DNA of 64,000 nt from Acidimicrobiia bacterium (GTDB taxonomy: Bacteria; Actinomycetota; Acidimicrobiia; Acidimicrobiales; MedAcidi-G1): contig DUAC01000069.1 in the NCBI GenBank assembly GCA_012961035.1, forward strand, positions 1 to 64,000. Direction: 5' to 3'. The translations under genes were made by a program, and so were the position numbers. The notes under the pieces were generated by a model. It did not search any database and was not told the origin of the DNA. It was given only the letters and a program-made list of their open reading frames with translations. Positions 36,536-45,526 of this stretch are shown piece by piece. Numbering within the stretch: the stretch's first letter is position 1; every line of letters starts with the position of its first letter.

Positions 36536-37704
36536 CCGCCGTGGACGACCCCCGCCAGCTCGCCTACATCGCAGGCCAGGCCAGCGACGCCCGGGTGAAC
36601 CTGGAGATCGAGACCGAGGGCATGACCCTCAACATCGGACCTCAGCACCCGGCCACGCACGGCACGCTGCGCATCGTCGTGAAGCTGGACGGCGAGCGGG
36701 TGATGCGCGCCGAGCCGATCATGGGCTACATGCACCGCGGCTACGAGAAGCTGGTCGAGGTCCGCACCTACCCGCAGGTCACGTCGCTCATCAACCGCAT
36801 CGACTGGCTGGGCAGCTTCGCCAACGAGGTGCCGTTCATCCTGGCGGCCGAGCAGATCATGGGCGTGGAGGCACCGCCTCGTGCCCAGTGGATCCGCACC
36901 CTCCTCTTCGAGCTCTCCCGGATCGCCAACGTCGTCCTGTTCCTCGGCGACATGGGAGTCCAGCTGGGCGCCGTAACCCCGGTGTTCTTCGCCTTCCGCG
37001 ACCGCGAGTTCGTGCTGAACCAGATCGAGGCGGTGACCGGCGGTCGGTTCCACCCCAACTTCGACCGCATCGGCGGCCTCAAGGACGACATCCCCAAGGG
37101 ATGGACCGAAGAGACGAAGGGTGTCCTGGGGCGGATCCGGAAGTTCTGCGACGAGATGGAGGACCTCGTCACCGGCAACGAGATCTTCCAGGCCCGGACC
37201 CGTGGGATCGGTGTCATCCCGGCGGACGTGGGCCTCTCCTACGGCCTCTCCGGCGCCAACATCCGCGCCAGCGGCGTCGACTGGGACCTGCGTCGTGACG
37301 GTGGCATCGGCCTCGTCCACGACCAGCTGGACTGGAAGGTCTGGACGCATCCGGACGGCGATTCGTTCGCCCGCTACTGGGTGCGCCTCCAGGAGGTCCG
37401 CGAGGCCTGCAACATGGTCGAGCAGCTGCTGGACGGGATCCCGCCCGGCCCGGTAATGGCCAAGGTGCCACGCATCATCAAGGTCCCGCCGGGTGAGGCC
37501 TACGTGGAGACCGAGAACCCGCTGGGCGTGATGGGCTACTACGTGGTCTCCAAGGGTGACCTGGTCCCCTATCGGGTGAAGATCCGCTCGGCATCGTTCA
37601 ACAACATCTCGATCACGCCCTGGCTGCTCGAGGGCACGTACGTGCCGGATGTCGTCTCGATCCTGGCCAGCCTCTACTTCATCCTCGGGGACATAGACCG
37701 GTGA
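36532..37704 (+). CDS. nuoD: NADH-quinone oxidoreductase-like subunit D (second complex I)
   Basis: Quinone-site subunit, 390 residues, without the N-terminal extension of the first copy. GPQHPATHGTLRI keeps the quinone-site histidines, so the enzyme should reduce quinone and is not a hydrogenase: the NiFe cysteines are absent. IGYMHRG-type motif: GYMHRGYEKL carries Arg69, at the position of the arginine that is dimethylated in bovine NDUFS2; the first NuoD has Thr there. The ATG overlaps the nuoC stop. Confidence 0.96.
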   Translation: MTAVDDPRQLAYIAGQASDARVNLEIETEGMTLNIGPQHPATHGTLRIVVKLDGERVMRAEPIMGYMHRGYEKLVEVRTYPQVTSLINRIDWLGSFANEVPFILAAEQIMGVEAPPRAQWIRTLLFELSRIANVVLFLGDMGVQLGAVTPVFFAFRDREFVLNQIEAVTGGRFHPNFDRIGGLKDDIPKGWTEETKGVLGRIRKFCDEMEDLVTGNEIFQARTRGIGVIPADVGLSYGLSGANIRASGVDWDLRRDGGIGLVHDQLDWKVWTHPDGDSFARYWVRLQEVREACNMVEQLLDGIPPGPVMAKVPRIIKVPPGEAYVETENPLGVMGYYVVSKGDLVPYRVKIRSASFNNISITPWLLEGTYVPDVVSILASLYFILGDIDR

Positions 37705-38741
37705 GCGACCTACTCACGCTCGCCGTCGAGCTGGCCTGGTGGCAACAGACCGGCATCCGCGCGGTGCTGGGGCTGGTGGCCGTGCTGCTCCCCGCCGGGA
37801 CGCTCGTCTACCTCTTCCTGTTCAAGATGATGAGCTTCATGCAGAGCCGCCTGGGCCCCATGGAGGCGGGACCGCACGGATCCCTGCAACTGCTGGCCGA
37901 GGTCGGGAAGTTCCTCCAGAAGGAGGACATCATCCCCGAGAAGGCCGACCGCATCGTCTTCAAGGCCGCGCCGTTCGTGGTGCTCATCTCCACCTTCCTC
38001 CTGGTGCTCGTCATCCCGGCCGGGCCGGACGCCTGGTTCATCGACGTGGACACGGGGATCTTCCTGGCGCTGGCCGTCTCCTCCATCTCGGTGATCGGGA
38101 TCCTGATGGCGGGCTGGGCGTCGTCATCCAAGTACTCGCTGCTGGGTGCCCTGAGGGCGGCCGGCCAGCTGGTGGCCTACGAGCTGCCGCTGCTCCTGGC
38201 GGTGGTCGGCGTGGTCATCCAGGCCGGCACGCTGAACGTCCAGGGCATCGTCATGGCCCAGGCCACCGGTGAGATCTTCGGCTGGGGAGGCATCGGCAAC
38301 CCCTTCATACTCACCCAGTTCCTGGGCTTCGCCATCTTCCTCATCGCCGTCCAGGCCGAGCTCACGCAGCCGCCCTTCGACATGCCGGTGGCCGAGTCGG
38401 AGCTCGTCACCGGGTACCTGACCGAGTACTCGGGCCTGCGCTTCCTGCTCTTCTTCATCGGCGAGTTCGCCACCGCCGGCATCTTCGCCGCCCTGGCAGC
38501 CACCCTGTTCCTGGGCGGCTGGTACGTACCGGGCATCGATCCGACCAGCGACCTGTTCAACGTCATCGGCCCGGCTGTCCTGCTGGGCAAGGTGATCCTG
38601 GTGTCCTTCCTGATCTTCTGGTTCCGGTTCACCTACCCCCGGTTCCGCGAGGACCAGCTGCAACAGCTGGCCTGGAAGGTCCTGATCCCGCTGTCCCTTG
38701 CCAACATCGTCGTCACCGGCGTGCTGAAGGTGGTCTTCTAA
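37701..38741 (+). CDS. nuoH: NADH-quinone oxidoreductase-like subunit H (second complex I)
   Basis: 346-residue eight-helix subunit with [38 protein letters not shown] and [18 protein letters not shown]. It is directly downstream of nuoD: nuoE, nuoF and nuoG, which sit here in the first cluster, are absent. It starts at the GTG overlapping the nuoD stop, and the stop overlaps nuoI. Confidence 0.96.
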   Translation: MSDLLTLAVELAWWQQTGIRAVLGLVAVLLPAGTLVYLFLFKMMSFMQSRLGPMEAGPHGSLQLLAEVGKFLQKEDIIPEKADRIVFKAAPFVVLISTFLLVLVIPAGPDAWFIDVDTGIFLALAVSSISVIGILMAGWASSSKYSLLGALRAAGQLVAYELPLLLAVVGVVIQAGTLNVQGIVMAQATGEIFGWGGIGNPFILTQFLGFAIFLIAVQAELTQPPFDMPVAESELVTGYLTEYSGLRFLLFFIGEFATAGIFAALAATLFLGGWYVPGIDPTSDLFNVIGPAVLLGKVILVSFLIFWFRFTYPRFREDQLQQLAWKVLIPLSLANIVVTGVLKVVF

Positions 38742-39250
38742 TGCCAGGAACCCTGAAGATCCCAGGACTGCTGAAGGGCCTCGGGGTGACCTTCTCGACG
38801 ATGGTGCGAACCCTCACGAAGGGGTCCCACACCGTCCAGTACCCGAGGGTCAAGGAAGCTCCCACTCCCCGTGCCCGTGGCGTGATCACGCTCCACGAGG
38901 AGAACTGCACGTCCTGCATGCTCTGCGCCCGCGAGTGCCCGGACTGGTGCATCTACATCGAGGGTCACAAGTACAAGGCACCGCCCCGCCGCCCCGGTGG
39001 CAAGCCGCGCCTGAAGAATGCCCTGGACCGTTTCGACATCGACTTCGCGCTCTGCATGTACTGCGGCATCTGCGTCGACGTCTGCCCGTTCGAGGCACTC
39101 TTCTGGTCGCCCGAGTACGAATACTCGGAGCCGAAGATCGCCGACCTGCTCCACGACAAGACGAAGCTCAGCCAGTGGATGGAGACCGTCCCGGACTTCC
39201 AGGACTACGAGTCGGGCAGCGAAGCCAAGAAGCCGACGGTGCCGCAGTGA
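38741..39250 (+). CDS. nuoI: NADH-quinone oxidoreductase-like subunit I (second complex I)
   Basis: 169-residue dicluster subunit with [15 protein letters not shown] and [15 protein letters not shown] (N6a and N6b). In 11-subunit complexes lacking NuoEFG, electrons are thought to enter at this subunit from ferredoxin or another donor. The segment between the clusters is Lys/Arg-rich ([17 protein letters not shown]), which would suit docking of an acidic ferredoxin; that is inference. Confidence 0.95.
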   Translation: MPGTLKIPGLLKGLGVTFSTMVRTLTKGSHTVQYPRVKEAPTPRARGVITLHEENCTSCMLCARECPDWCIYIEGHKYKAPPRRPGGKPRLKNALDRFDIDFALCMYCGICVDVCPFEALFWSPEYEYSEPKIADLLHDKTKLSQWMETVPDFQDYESGSEAKKPTVPQ

Positions 39251-39792
39251 CCGTCCTGGCTGCCCTGGAGGGCATGGATCGCCTATCCAGCGGCGACGTC
39301 CTCGTGGCGCAGAACGTGGCCTTCGCCATCATGGCGATCACGATGGTCGCCAGCGCACTGCGCATGGTGACCACGCGCAACGTGGTCCACGCCGCCCTCT
39401 ATCTCGTGATCGTGCTGGCCGGGGTGGCTGGCATCTTCATCCTGCTTGGCGCCGAGTTCCTGGGCGTGACCCAGATAATGGTCTACATCGGCGCCATCGT
39501 CGTCCTCTTCCTGTTCGGCATCATGCTCACGAAGGGCTCCTTTGGCGACGACGACGGCGTCACCGGCGAGAGGCGCCTGATGGCAGGCCTGGTCGGACTG
39601 CTGGTGTTCGGCGTGATGGCCGCCGCCCTGGTCGAGTCATTCGCCGATGCCGAGCTCTCCCGGTCGGGCCCGTCCACCACGGCCGACATCGCCGACAGCA
39701 TCTTCGGCTACTACATCGTTCCCTTCGAGGCCGTATCCGTCCTGCTGCTGGCTGCCCTGATCGGGGCCATCGTCGTGGCCAGGAAGGACTGA
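39247..39792 (+). CDS. nuoJ: NADH-quinone oxidoreductase-like subunit J (second complex I)
   Basis: Membrane subunit of about 181 residues with [20 protein letters not shown], the conserved third-helix region. The GTG that overlaps the nuoI stop is the preferred start because the rest of the cluster is coupled that way; an ATG at 39274 is possible and would remove nine residues. Confidence 0.93.
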   Translation: MTVLAALEGMDRLSSGDVLVAQNVAFAIMAITMVASALRMVTTRNVVHAALYLVIVLAGVAGIFILLGAEFLGVTQIMVYIGAIVVLFLFGIMLTKGSFGDDDGVTGERRLMAGLVGLLVFGVMAAALVESFADAELSRSGPSTTADIADSIFGYYIVPFEAVSVLLLAALIGAIVVARKD

Positions 39793-39793
39793 C

Positions 39794-40093
39794 ATGCTGC
39801 TTAACCAGTTCCTGCTGCTGTCCGCCGTCCTCTTCTCGATCGGGGTCTACGGGGTCCTCGCACGTCGCAACGGCGTGCTGGTGCTCATGTCCATCGAGCT
39901 GATCCTGAACGCTGTCAACATCAACCTCGTGGCCTTCGCGGCATTCACCGGCACCATCGGCGGCGAGGTGTTCGCCCTCTTCGTCATCGCCGTGGCTGCC
40001 GCCGAGGTTGGTGTGGGGCTGGCCATGGTGCTGCTGCTCTACCGCAGCAGCCGGACCATTGATCTGACCACCGTCGACCGGTTGAGGGGCTGA
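39794..40093 (+). CDS. nuoK: NADH-quinone oxidoreductase-like subunit K (second complex I)
   Basis: 99-residue three-helix subunit with [14 protein letters not shown] (helix 2 Glu) and [12 protein letters not shown] (helix 3 Glu), both needed for proton transfer. It starts 1 bp after the nuoJ stop; nuoL follows 4 bp after its end. Confidence 0.95.
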   Translation: MLLNQFLLLSAVLFSIGVYGVLARRNGVLVLMSIELILNAVNINLVAFAAFTGTIGGEVFALFVIAVAAAEVGVGLAMVLLLYRSSRTIDLTTVDRLRG

Positions 40094-40097
40094 GACG

Positions 40098-42362
40098 ATG
40101 AGCAACCTCCTCATTGCAGCCCTCTCCGCGGATGCCGGCCTCCCCCTGGGGATCACCGAAGGCGGCAGCTGGCTGCTCCGCAACGTCTGGCTGATTCCCC
40201 TCCTGCCGGCGCTGTCGTTCGTCGGGATCCTCACGTTCGGGAAGCGCATGCCCCGTGGCGGCTCCGAGCTGGGCATCGCAGCTGTGGGCATCGCCTTCGT
40301 GCTGGCGCTGCTGACCGGCGTCGCCTGGATGGACCACCGCGACAACTCCCATGATCAGGAAGTCCATGTGGCGGTCGTCCAGTTCGACGACCACGGCGTC
40401 GGGCACGGCGACGGGTCCGAGGAAGGCCACGGTGGCGGTCATCCGTCCCTGGCAGTGCAGCGCACCGCCGTCTGGTTCCAGGCGGGCGGCATGGAGTTCA
40501 CGGTCGGAACCCTGGTCGACGGCCTGGCGGTGATGATGCTCGTCGTGGTGACCCTCGTGTCGTTGCTGGTGCACGTGTATTCCACCGAGTACGTACACGG
40601 CGACCGTCGCTACACCCACTACTTCGCATTCCTGTCGCTGTTCAGCGCCTCGATGCTGCTTCTGGTGGTCTCGGAGAACACCCTTCAGCTGCTCTGCGCC
40701 TGGGAGCTCGTGGGTGTCTGCTCCTTTGTCCTGATCGGACACTGGTGGGAGGAGAAGCCCAACAGCGATGCGGCGTTGAAGGCATTCCTCACCAACCGGG
40801 TGGGGGACATGGGCCTGCTGGTCGGGGTGACGGTGCTGTTCTTCGCAGCCGGCTCGACCCTGCCGGGCCGCTTCGGGTCGTTCTCCATTGCCGAGACGAA
40901 CGCCCTGGCGTCCAGCGGCATGCTGTCCCACACGGCGCTGGTGGTGGCCTCCTGCGGTCTCATGGCGGCCGTGATGTCCAAGTCAGGTCAGTTCTTCCTC
41001 CACACCTGGCTGCCTGACGCCATGGCCGGCCCGACGCCGGTTTCGGCGCTCATCCACGCAGCCACCATGGTCGTGGCCGGCGTCTTCATGATCGCCCGTA
41101 TGTACGGCGTCTTCTTCGAGGGCTTCCAGATCGGTGGCAGCTCGATCAACCTGATGGCCTTCATCGGCGGCCTCACCACCATCGTCGGAGCCTGCATGGC
41201 CTTCGTGCAGCGCGACATCAAGAAGGTGCTGGCCTACTCCACGATCTCGCAGCTGGGCTACATGGTCATGGCACTCGGGGTGGGTGCGTGGACGGCGGCC
41301 GTCTTCCACCTGTTCACCCACGCCTTCTTCAAGGCCTGCCTGTTCCTGGGCGCCGGCTCGGTCGCCCACGCGGTGCACAGCTTCGACATGAAGTCGGACA
41401 TGGGCGGGCTGCGAAAGCACATGCCGCACACCTACCGGACGTTCATGATCGGCACGGTCGCCCTCGCCGGCCTGCCGCCACTGGCGGGGTTCTGGTCCAA
41501 GGACGAGATCCTGGTCGGGACCGGCGGTTGGGGGTTGCTGGGCGGCACCGGCGGCAACGGTGCCTACACGCTGATGCTGGGCATGGGCATGTTGACGGCG
41601 GCGCTGACCGCCGCCTACATGACACGCTGCGTGTACCTGACGTTCTTCGGCGAGTTCCGGGGCCACGGTGAACCCCATGAGTCCGGTCCCCGCATCATCG
41701 TGCCGCTCTGGATCCTGGCGGGTCTGGCGATCGTCGTCGGCTTCCTGAACCTGCCCACCGGCTTCCAGCTGGCCCCCGGGTCGCTCCAGGAACGCTTCGG
41801 CCACTATGTGGAGCCCGTGGCCGGCTACTTCCCGGCCATCACGCATGCCACGCCCAGCTGGTCGTTGGCCATCGTCTCCACGCTGGTGGTCATCCTCGGC
41901 ATCGCAGCCTCCGGCTACTACTACTTCGTGAAGGTGGAGGCGGCCTCGAAGGCGGCCGGCACCAGCCTCACCGAACTTCCCGACGGCCCGACCAGCAGGT
42001 ATCCACTGGCTGCCATGGGCTACAAGCTGCTGGACAACAAGTACTACCTCGACCACCTCTACAGCGGGGTGATCGCCAACGGCACCAAGGGTCCGCTGGC
42101 CCGCCTGGCATACCGGATCAACCAGCAGGTGATCGACAGGACGGTCGACGTCGTGGGTGAGACCGCCGTGAAGGCGGGAACGGTCGTCTACGACAAGATC
42201 GACCAGTTGGTGGTCGACGGGGCGGTCAACGCCTCAGGCCGCGCATCCTCCGGGATGGGCGAGGAACTTCGAAGGGTCAACTCCGGCAAGGTCCAGAGCT
42301 ACGCGGCGATCCTGTTCGCGGCAGCAACGGTCCTGGCCGGACTGCTCATAGTCATCGTCTAG
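40098..42362 (+). CDS. nuoL: NADH-quinone oxidoreductase-like subunit L (second complex I), with His-rich loop
   Basis: 754-residue antiporter-like subunit with CAWELVGVCSFVLIGHWW, FFLHTWLPDAMAGPTPVSAL and LAGFWSKDEILVG. The C-terminus carries the lateral helix region and an extra helix. Odd feature: between the first helices lies an Asp/His/Gly-rich loop (about residues 75-115, including FDDHGVGHGDGSEEGHGGGH) with about ten histidines. It lacks the Ala-rich insertion of the first NuoL. Start ATG 4 bp after nuoK. Confidence 0.95.
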   Translation: MSNLLIAALSADAGLPLGITEGGSWLLRNVWLIPLLPALSFVGILTFGKRMPRGGSELGIAAVGIAFVLALLTGVAWMDHRDNSHDQEVHVAVVQFDDHGVGHGDGSEEGHGGGHPSLAVQRTAVWFQAGGMEFTVGTLVDGLAVMMLVVVTLVSLLVHVYSTEYVHGDRRYTHYFAFLSLFSASMLLLVVSENTLQLLCAWELVGVCSFVLIGHWWEEKPNSDAALKAFLTNRVGDMGLLVGVTVLFFAAGSTLPGRFGSFSIAETNALASSGMLSHTALVVASCGLMAAVMSKSGQFFLHTWLPDAMAGPTPVSALIHAATMVVAGVFMIARMYGVFFEGFQIGGSSINLMAFIGGLTTIVGACMAFVQRDIKKVLAYSTISQLGYMVMALGVGAWTAAVFHLFTHAFFKACLFLGAGSVAHAVHSFDMKSDMGGLRKHMPHTYRTFMIGTVALAGLPPLAGFWSKDEILVGTGGWGLLGGTGGNGAYTLMLGMGMLTAALTAAYMTRCVYLTFFGEFRGHGEPHESGPRIIVPLWILAGLAIVVGFLNLPTGFQLAPGSLQERFGHYVEPVAGYFPAITHATPSWSLAIVSTLVVILGIAASGYYYFVKVEAASKAAGTSLTELPDGPTSRYPLAAMGYKLLDNKYYLDHLYSGVIANGTKGPLARLAYRINQQVIDRTVDVVGETAVKAGTVVYDKIDQLVVDGAVNASGRASSGMGEELRRVNSGKVQSYAAILFAAATVLAGLLIVIV

Positions 42363-42373
42363 GAGACGCCGAC

Positions 42374-44014
42374 ATGGAAAATCTGCTCAACGGCTGGGGT
42401 ACCACCCTCGCCACCTTCTCACCGCTGGTCGGTGTGGCGATCATGATGCTCATCCCCGGGGAGCGTGAGCACCAGCACAAGATGGTCGCGCTCGTGACCT
42501 CCCTGTGGGTGGCGTTCCTGGGCGTGCTGCTCCTCATCTGGTTCGACATGGGCCAGACAGCCCAGTTGCAGTTCGTCGTCGACAAGCCCTGGATCGACGT
42601 CATCTCCAGCAGGTACCTGGTGGGCATCGACGGCATGTCCCTGCCGCTCATCCTGCTGACCATGCTGATCGTGCCGTTGTGCATCGTCTACAGCTGGGAC
42701 CACTTCCCGGATCCGGTCAACCCGAAGGCCTTCCTGATCCTGATCCTGATCCTCGAGACGGGGATGATCGGCACCTTCGTGGCCCAGGACCTGGTGCTCT
42801 TCTTCGTGTTCTTCGAGGTCGTGCTGCTCCCGATGTTCTTCATGATCGCCGTCTGGGGCGGCGAGGACCGGCGCTACGCATCCCTGAAGTTCTTCCTGTA
42901 CACCCTGTTCGGCTCGGCACTCATGCTGGTCAGCTTCCTGGCCCTGTTCTTCCTGACGGGCGCAGACACGTTCTCCTTCGCAGGCCTCTCCGACGCGGTG
43001 GCTGCCGGCGGGGTGTCGCACACCGCCCAACTCTGGATCTTCGGCGGCATGTTCCTGGGCTTCGCCATCAAGGTGCCGATGTTCCCGTTCCACACGTGGC
43101 TGCCCGATGCCCACACCCAGGCCCCCACGGTCGGGTCGGTCATCCTGGCTGCCGTGCTCCTGAAGTTGGGCACCTACGGCTTCGTGCGCATCGCAATCCC
43201 GATCCTGCCTGAGGCTGCGGTGGCATGGGCACCCTGGATCGGCCTCCTGGCGGTCATCGGCATCATCTACGGCGCCCTCGGGTGCCTCGCCCAGACCGAC
43301 ATGAAGCGCCTCATCGCCTTCTCGTCCGTTGCCCACATGGGCTTCGTGATGCTGGGAATCGCCACGCTCACGGACTTCGGAATCAACGCGGCGATCATGG
43401 GGATGGTCGCCCACGGCCTCATCACCGGGATGCTCTTCTTCGTCGCCGGTTCGGTGAAGGAGCGGTTCCACACGCTGGAGATCAACCGGCTCGGTGGCCT
43501 GCTCGTGCAGGCGCCCCGCATGGGCTGGATATTCGGCTTCTGCGTCATGGCCTCGCTGGGCCTTCCCGGCCTGGCCGGCTTCTGGGGCGAGTTCCCGGCG
43601 ATCCTGTCGGCCTACCAGCCGGCCAACGGCGTGCCGGTGGAGATATTCCGGGTCTACATGGTGGTCGCCGCCCTGGGCACGGTGCTGGCGGCCGGCTACC
43701 TGCTCTGGTTGCTGCAGCGTGTCGCCTTCGGCAACCCGACCGAGGAGTTCGCCGAGGCCCCGAACATCACCGACACCACCAAGCACGAGTGGATCGCATG
43801 GGCGCCGCTACTGGCCCTCATCGTGGCTATCGGCATCTACCCGAACCTGGTCTTCCGGGTAACCGACGGGGCGGTGGACGCATCCTTGAACGAGTGCCTG
43901 CGGGTGGACGTGCAGGTCCTGACGGCCGACGAGGTGGCGGCGCTGGGGTGCAGCGACGTCTATGGCCTGGGTGGTGGCTCCGACGCTCCCGTAGAGCACG
44001 CAGTCGGGAACTAG
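42374..44014 (+). CDS. nuoM: NADH-quinone oxidoreductase-like subunit M (second complex I)
   Basis: 546-residue proton-pumping subunit. FFVFFEVVLLPMFFMIAVWG has the essential helix 5 Glu; FPFHTWLPDAHTQAPTVGS and LIAFSSVAHMGFVMLG follow. LPGLAGFWGEFP matches NuoM rather than NuoL or NuoN. The C-terminal 40 residues are polar and include two cysteines of unknown meaning. ATG 11 bp after the nuoL stop. Confidence 0.95.
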   Translation: MENLLNGWGTTLATFSPLVGVAIMMLIPGEREHQHKMVALVTSLWVAFLGVLLLIWFDMGQTAQLQFVVDKPWIDVISSRYLVGIDGMSLPLILLTMLIVPLCIVYSWDHFPDPVNPKAFLILILILETGMIGTFVAQDLVLFFVFFEVVLLPMFFMIAVWGGEDRRYASLKFFLYTLFGSALMLVSFLALFFLTGADTFSFAGLSDAVAAGGVSHTAQLWIFGGMFLGFAIKVPMFPFHTWLPDAHTQAPTVGSVILAAVLLKLGTYGFVRIAIPILPEAAVAWAPWIGLLAVIGIIYGALGCLAQTDMKRLIAFSSVAHMGFVMLGIATLTDFGINAAIMGMVAHGLITGMLFFVAGSVKERFHTLEINRLGGLLVQAPRMGWIFGFCVMASLGLPGLAGFWGEFPAILSAYQPANGVPVEIFRVYMVVAALGTVLAAGYLLWLLQRVAFGNPTEEFAEAPNITDTTKHEWIAWAPLLALIVAIGIYPNLVFRVTDGAVDASLNECLRVDVQVLTADEVAALGCSDVYGLGGGSDAPVEHAVGN

Positions 44015-44017
44015 CCA

Positions 44018-45526
44018 GTGGGCCTCGACCTCCTCACCCTCGCCTTCGAGCGACCGGCAATCGACTGGCACGCCATCGCGCCCGAGCTTGTGCTGCTTAC
44101 GGCCGGGTGCCTGATCACGCTGGTCGACATCGTCTTCCTGGAGAAGGCCCGTCCGTACACCGCGGCGCTGGCCGGCATCGGCCTCCTGGCGACCGCAGTG
44201 CCGCTGCTCACGCTGGCGGTGGACGGCACGGACAGGGTCATGTTCGACGGCGCATACGTGGTCGACGAGTTCTCGCTGGTCATGAAGGCACTGTTCCTCC
44301 TGGCGGGCTACGTCGTAGTCCTGCTCTCGACCAACTACGTGGCCGAAGGCGACTACTGGGAGAACGAGTACTACGGCCTGCTGCTGGCATCGCTCATGGG
44401 CATGGTCATGATGGCCTCGGCGAGGGACCTGGTCTCCATCTTCGTGGCCCTCGAGCTGCTGTCCATCCCGGCGTACCTGCTGGTGGCATGGCGCAAGCGG
44501 GACCTGCATTCCACCGAGGCCGGCCTGAAGTACTACCTGATGGGCGTCTTCGCCTCGGCGGTGATGCTCTACGGGATGTCGCTGCTCTACGGCGTCGCCG
44601 GTTCGACCAGGCTGTCCGACATCGGCGACTCGCTGGCGGGGATGGGGACATCCCCGGCGGTGGTCACGATGGGCATCGTCTTCGTGGTGGCCGGCTTCGC
44701 CTTCAAGGTCTCGGCGGTGCCGTTCCACACCTGGGCTCCCGACGTGTACGAGGGCGCCCCCACCCCGGTGACCGCTTTCCTCTCCGTGGCCTCCAAGGCG
44801 GCGGGCTTCGTGGCCCTCCTGGCGTTCGTGTTCGTGGGCTTCTACGCCCGCAGCGAGGTCTGGGAGCCCCTGTTCTGGATCCTGGCCGCCCTCTCCATGA
44901 CCGTCGGCAACCTGGTGGCGCTGCGCCAGACCAACGTGGTGCGGCTCATGGCCTATTCGGGCATCGCCCAGACCGGCTTCATGATCGCCCCACTGGCCGT
45001 CGCCGGTCACGGTGTGGTCAACGGTGACCAGGCCCTTTCGGCGGTCGTCACCTACCTGGTGATCTACACGGCGATGAACCTGGGTGCCTTCACCGTGGTC
45101 ATTGCGCTGGCCCGGCGTTCCGGGTCGGCCGAGCTGACCTCGTTCAACGGAGCCTTCCAGTTCGCACCCGGCCTGACCGTGGCCATGTCCGTATTCCTGT
45201 TCTCCCTGGCCGGCATTCCGCCGCTGGGCGGATGGTTCGCCAAGTTCGAGGTGTTCCGCGTGCTGGCGACGGCCGGCGAGCCGTGGGGCTACGCACTGGC
45301 GATCGTCGGTGCCGTCAACTCGGTGGTGGCGCTCTACTACTACGCCTCCCTGGCCCGGCGCATGTGGGCCGACGACCCGGTGGACCGCGATCTGGGCCCG
45401 GTGCCGGTCACCCCGTCGCTCATGTCGGCGCTGACGCTGTGTGGCGTCGTCACGCTGGTGTTCGGCGTGGTGCCACAGGTGGTTGCACGTTTCACCGACG
45501 TCAGCCTGCTTGCCCTCGGGGGCTGA
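44018..45526 (+). CDS. nuoN: NADH-quinone oxidoreductase-like subunit N (second complex I)
   Basis: 502-residue antiporter-like subunit with FVALELLSIPAYLLVAW, AVPFHTWAPDVYEGAPTPV and LMAYSGIAQTGFMIAPL. GTG start 3 bp after the nuoM stop. Its end overlaps the likely start of the downstream methyltransferase gene, tying that gene to the complex I operon. Confidence 0.95.
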   Translation: MGLDLLTLAFERPAIDWHAIAPELVLLTAGCLITLVDIVFLEKARPYTAALAGIGLLATAVPLLTLAVDGTDRVMFDGAYVVDEFSLVMKALFLLAGYVVVLLSTNYVAEGDYWENEYYGLLLASLMGMVMMASARDLVSIFVALELLSIPAYLLVAWRKRDLHSTEAGLKYYLMGVFASAVMLYGMSLLYGVAGSTRLSDIGDSLAGMGTSPAVVTMGIVFVVAGFAFKVSAVPFHTWAPDVYEGAPTPVTAFLSVASKAAGFVALLAFVFVGFYARSEVWEPLFWILAALSMTVGNLVALRQTNVVRLMAYSGIAQTGFMIAPLAVAGHGVVNGDQALSAVVTYLVIYTAMNLGAFTVVIALARRSGSAELTSFNGAFQFAPGLTVAMSVFLFSLAGIPPLGGWFAKFEVFRVLATAGEPWGYALAIVGAVNSVVALYYYASLARRMWADDPVDRDLGPVPVTPSLMSALTLCGVVTLVFGVVPQVVARFTDVSLLALGG

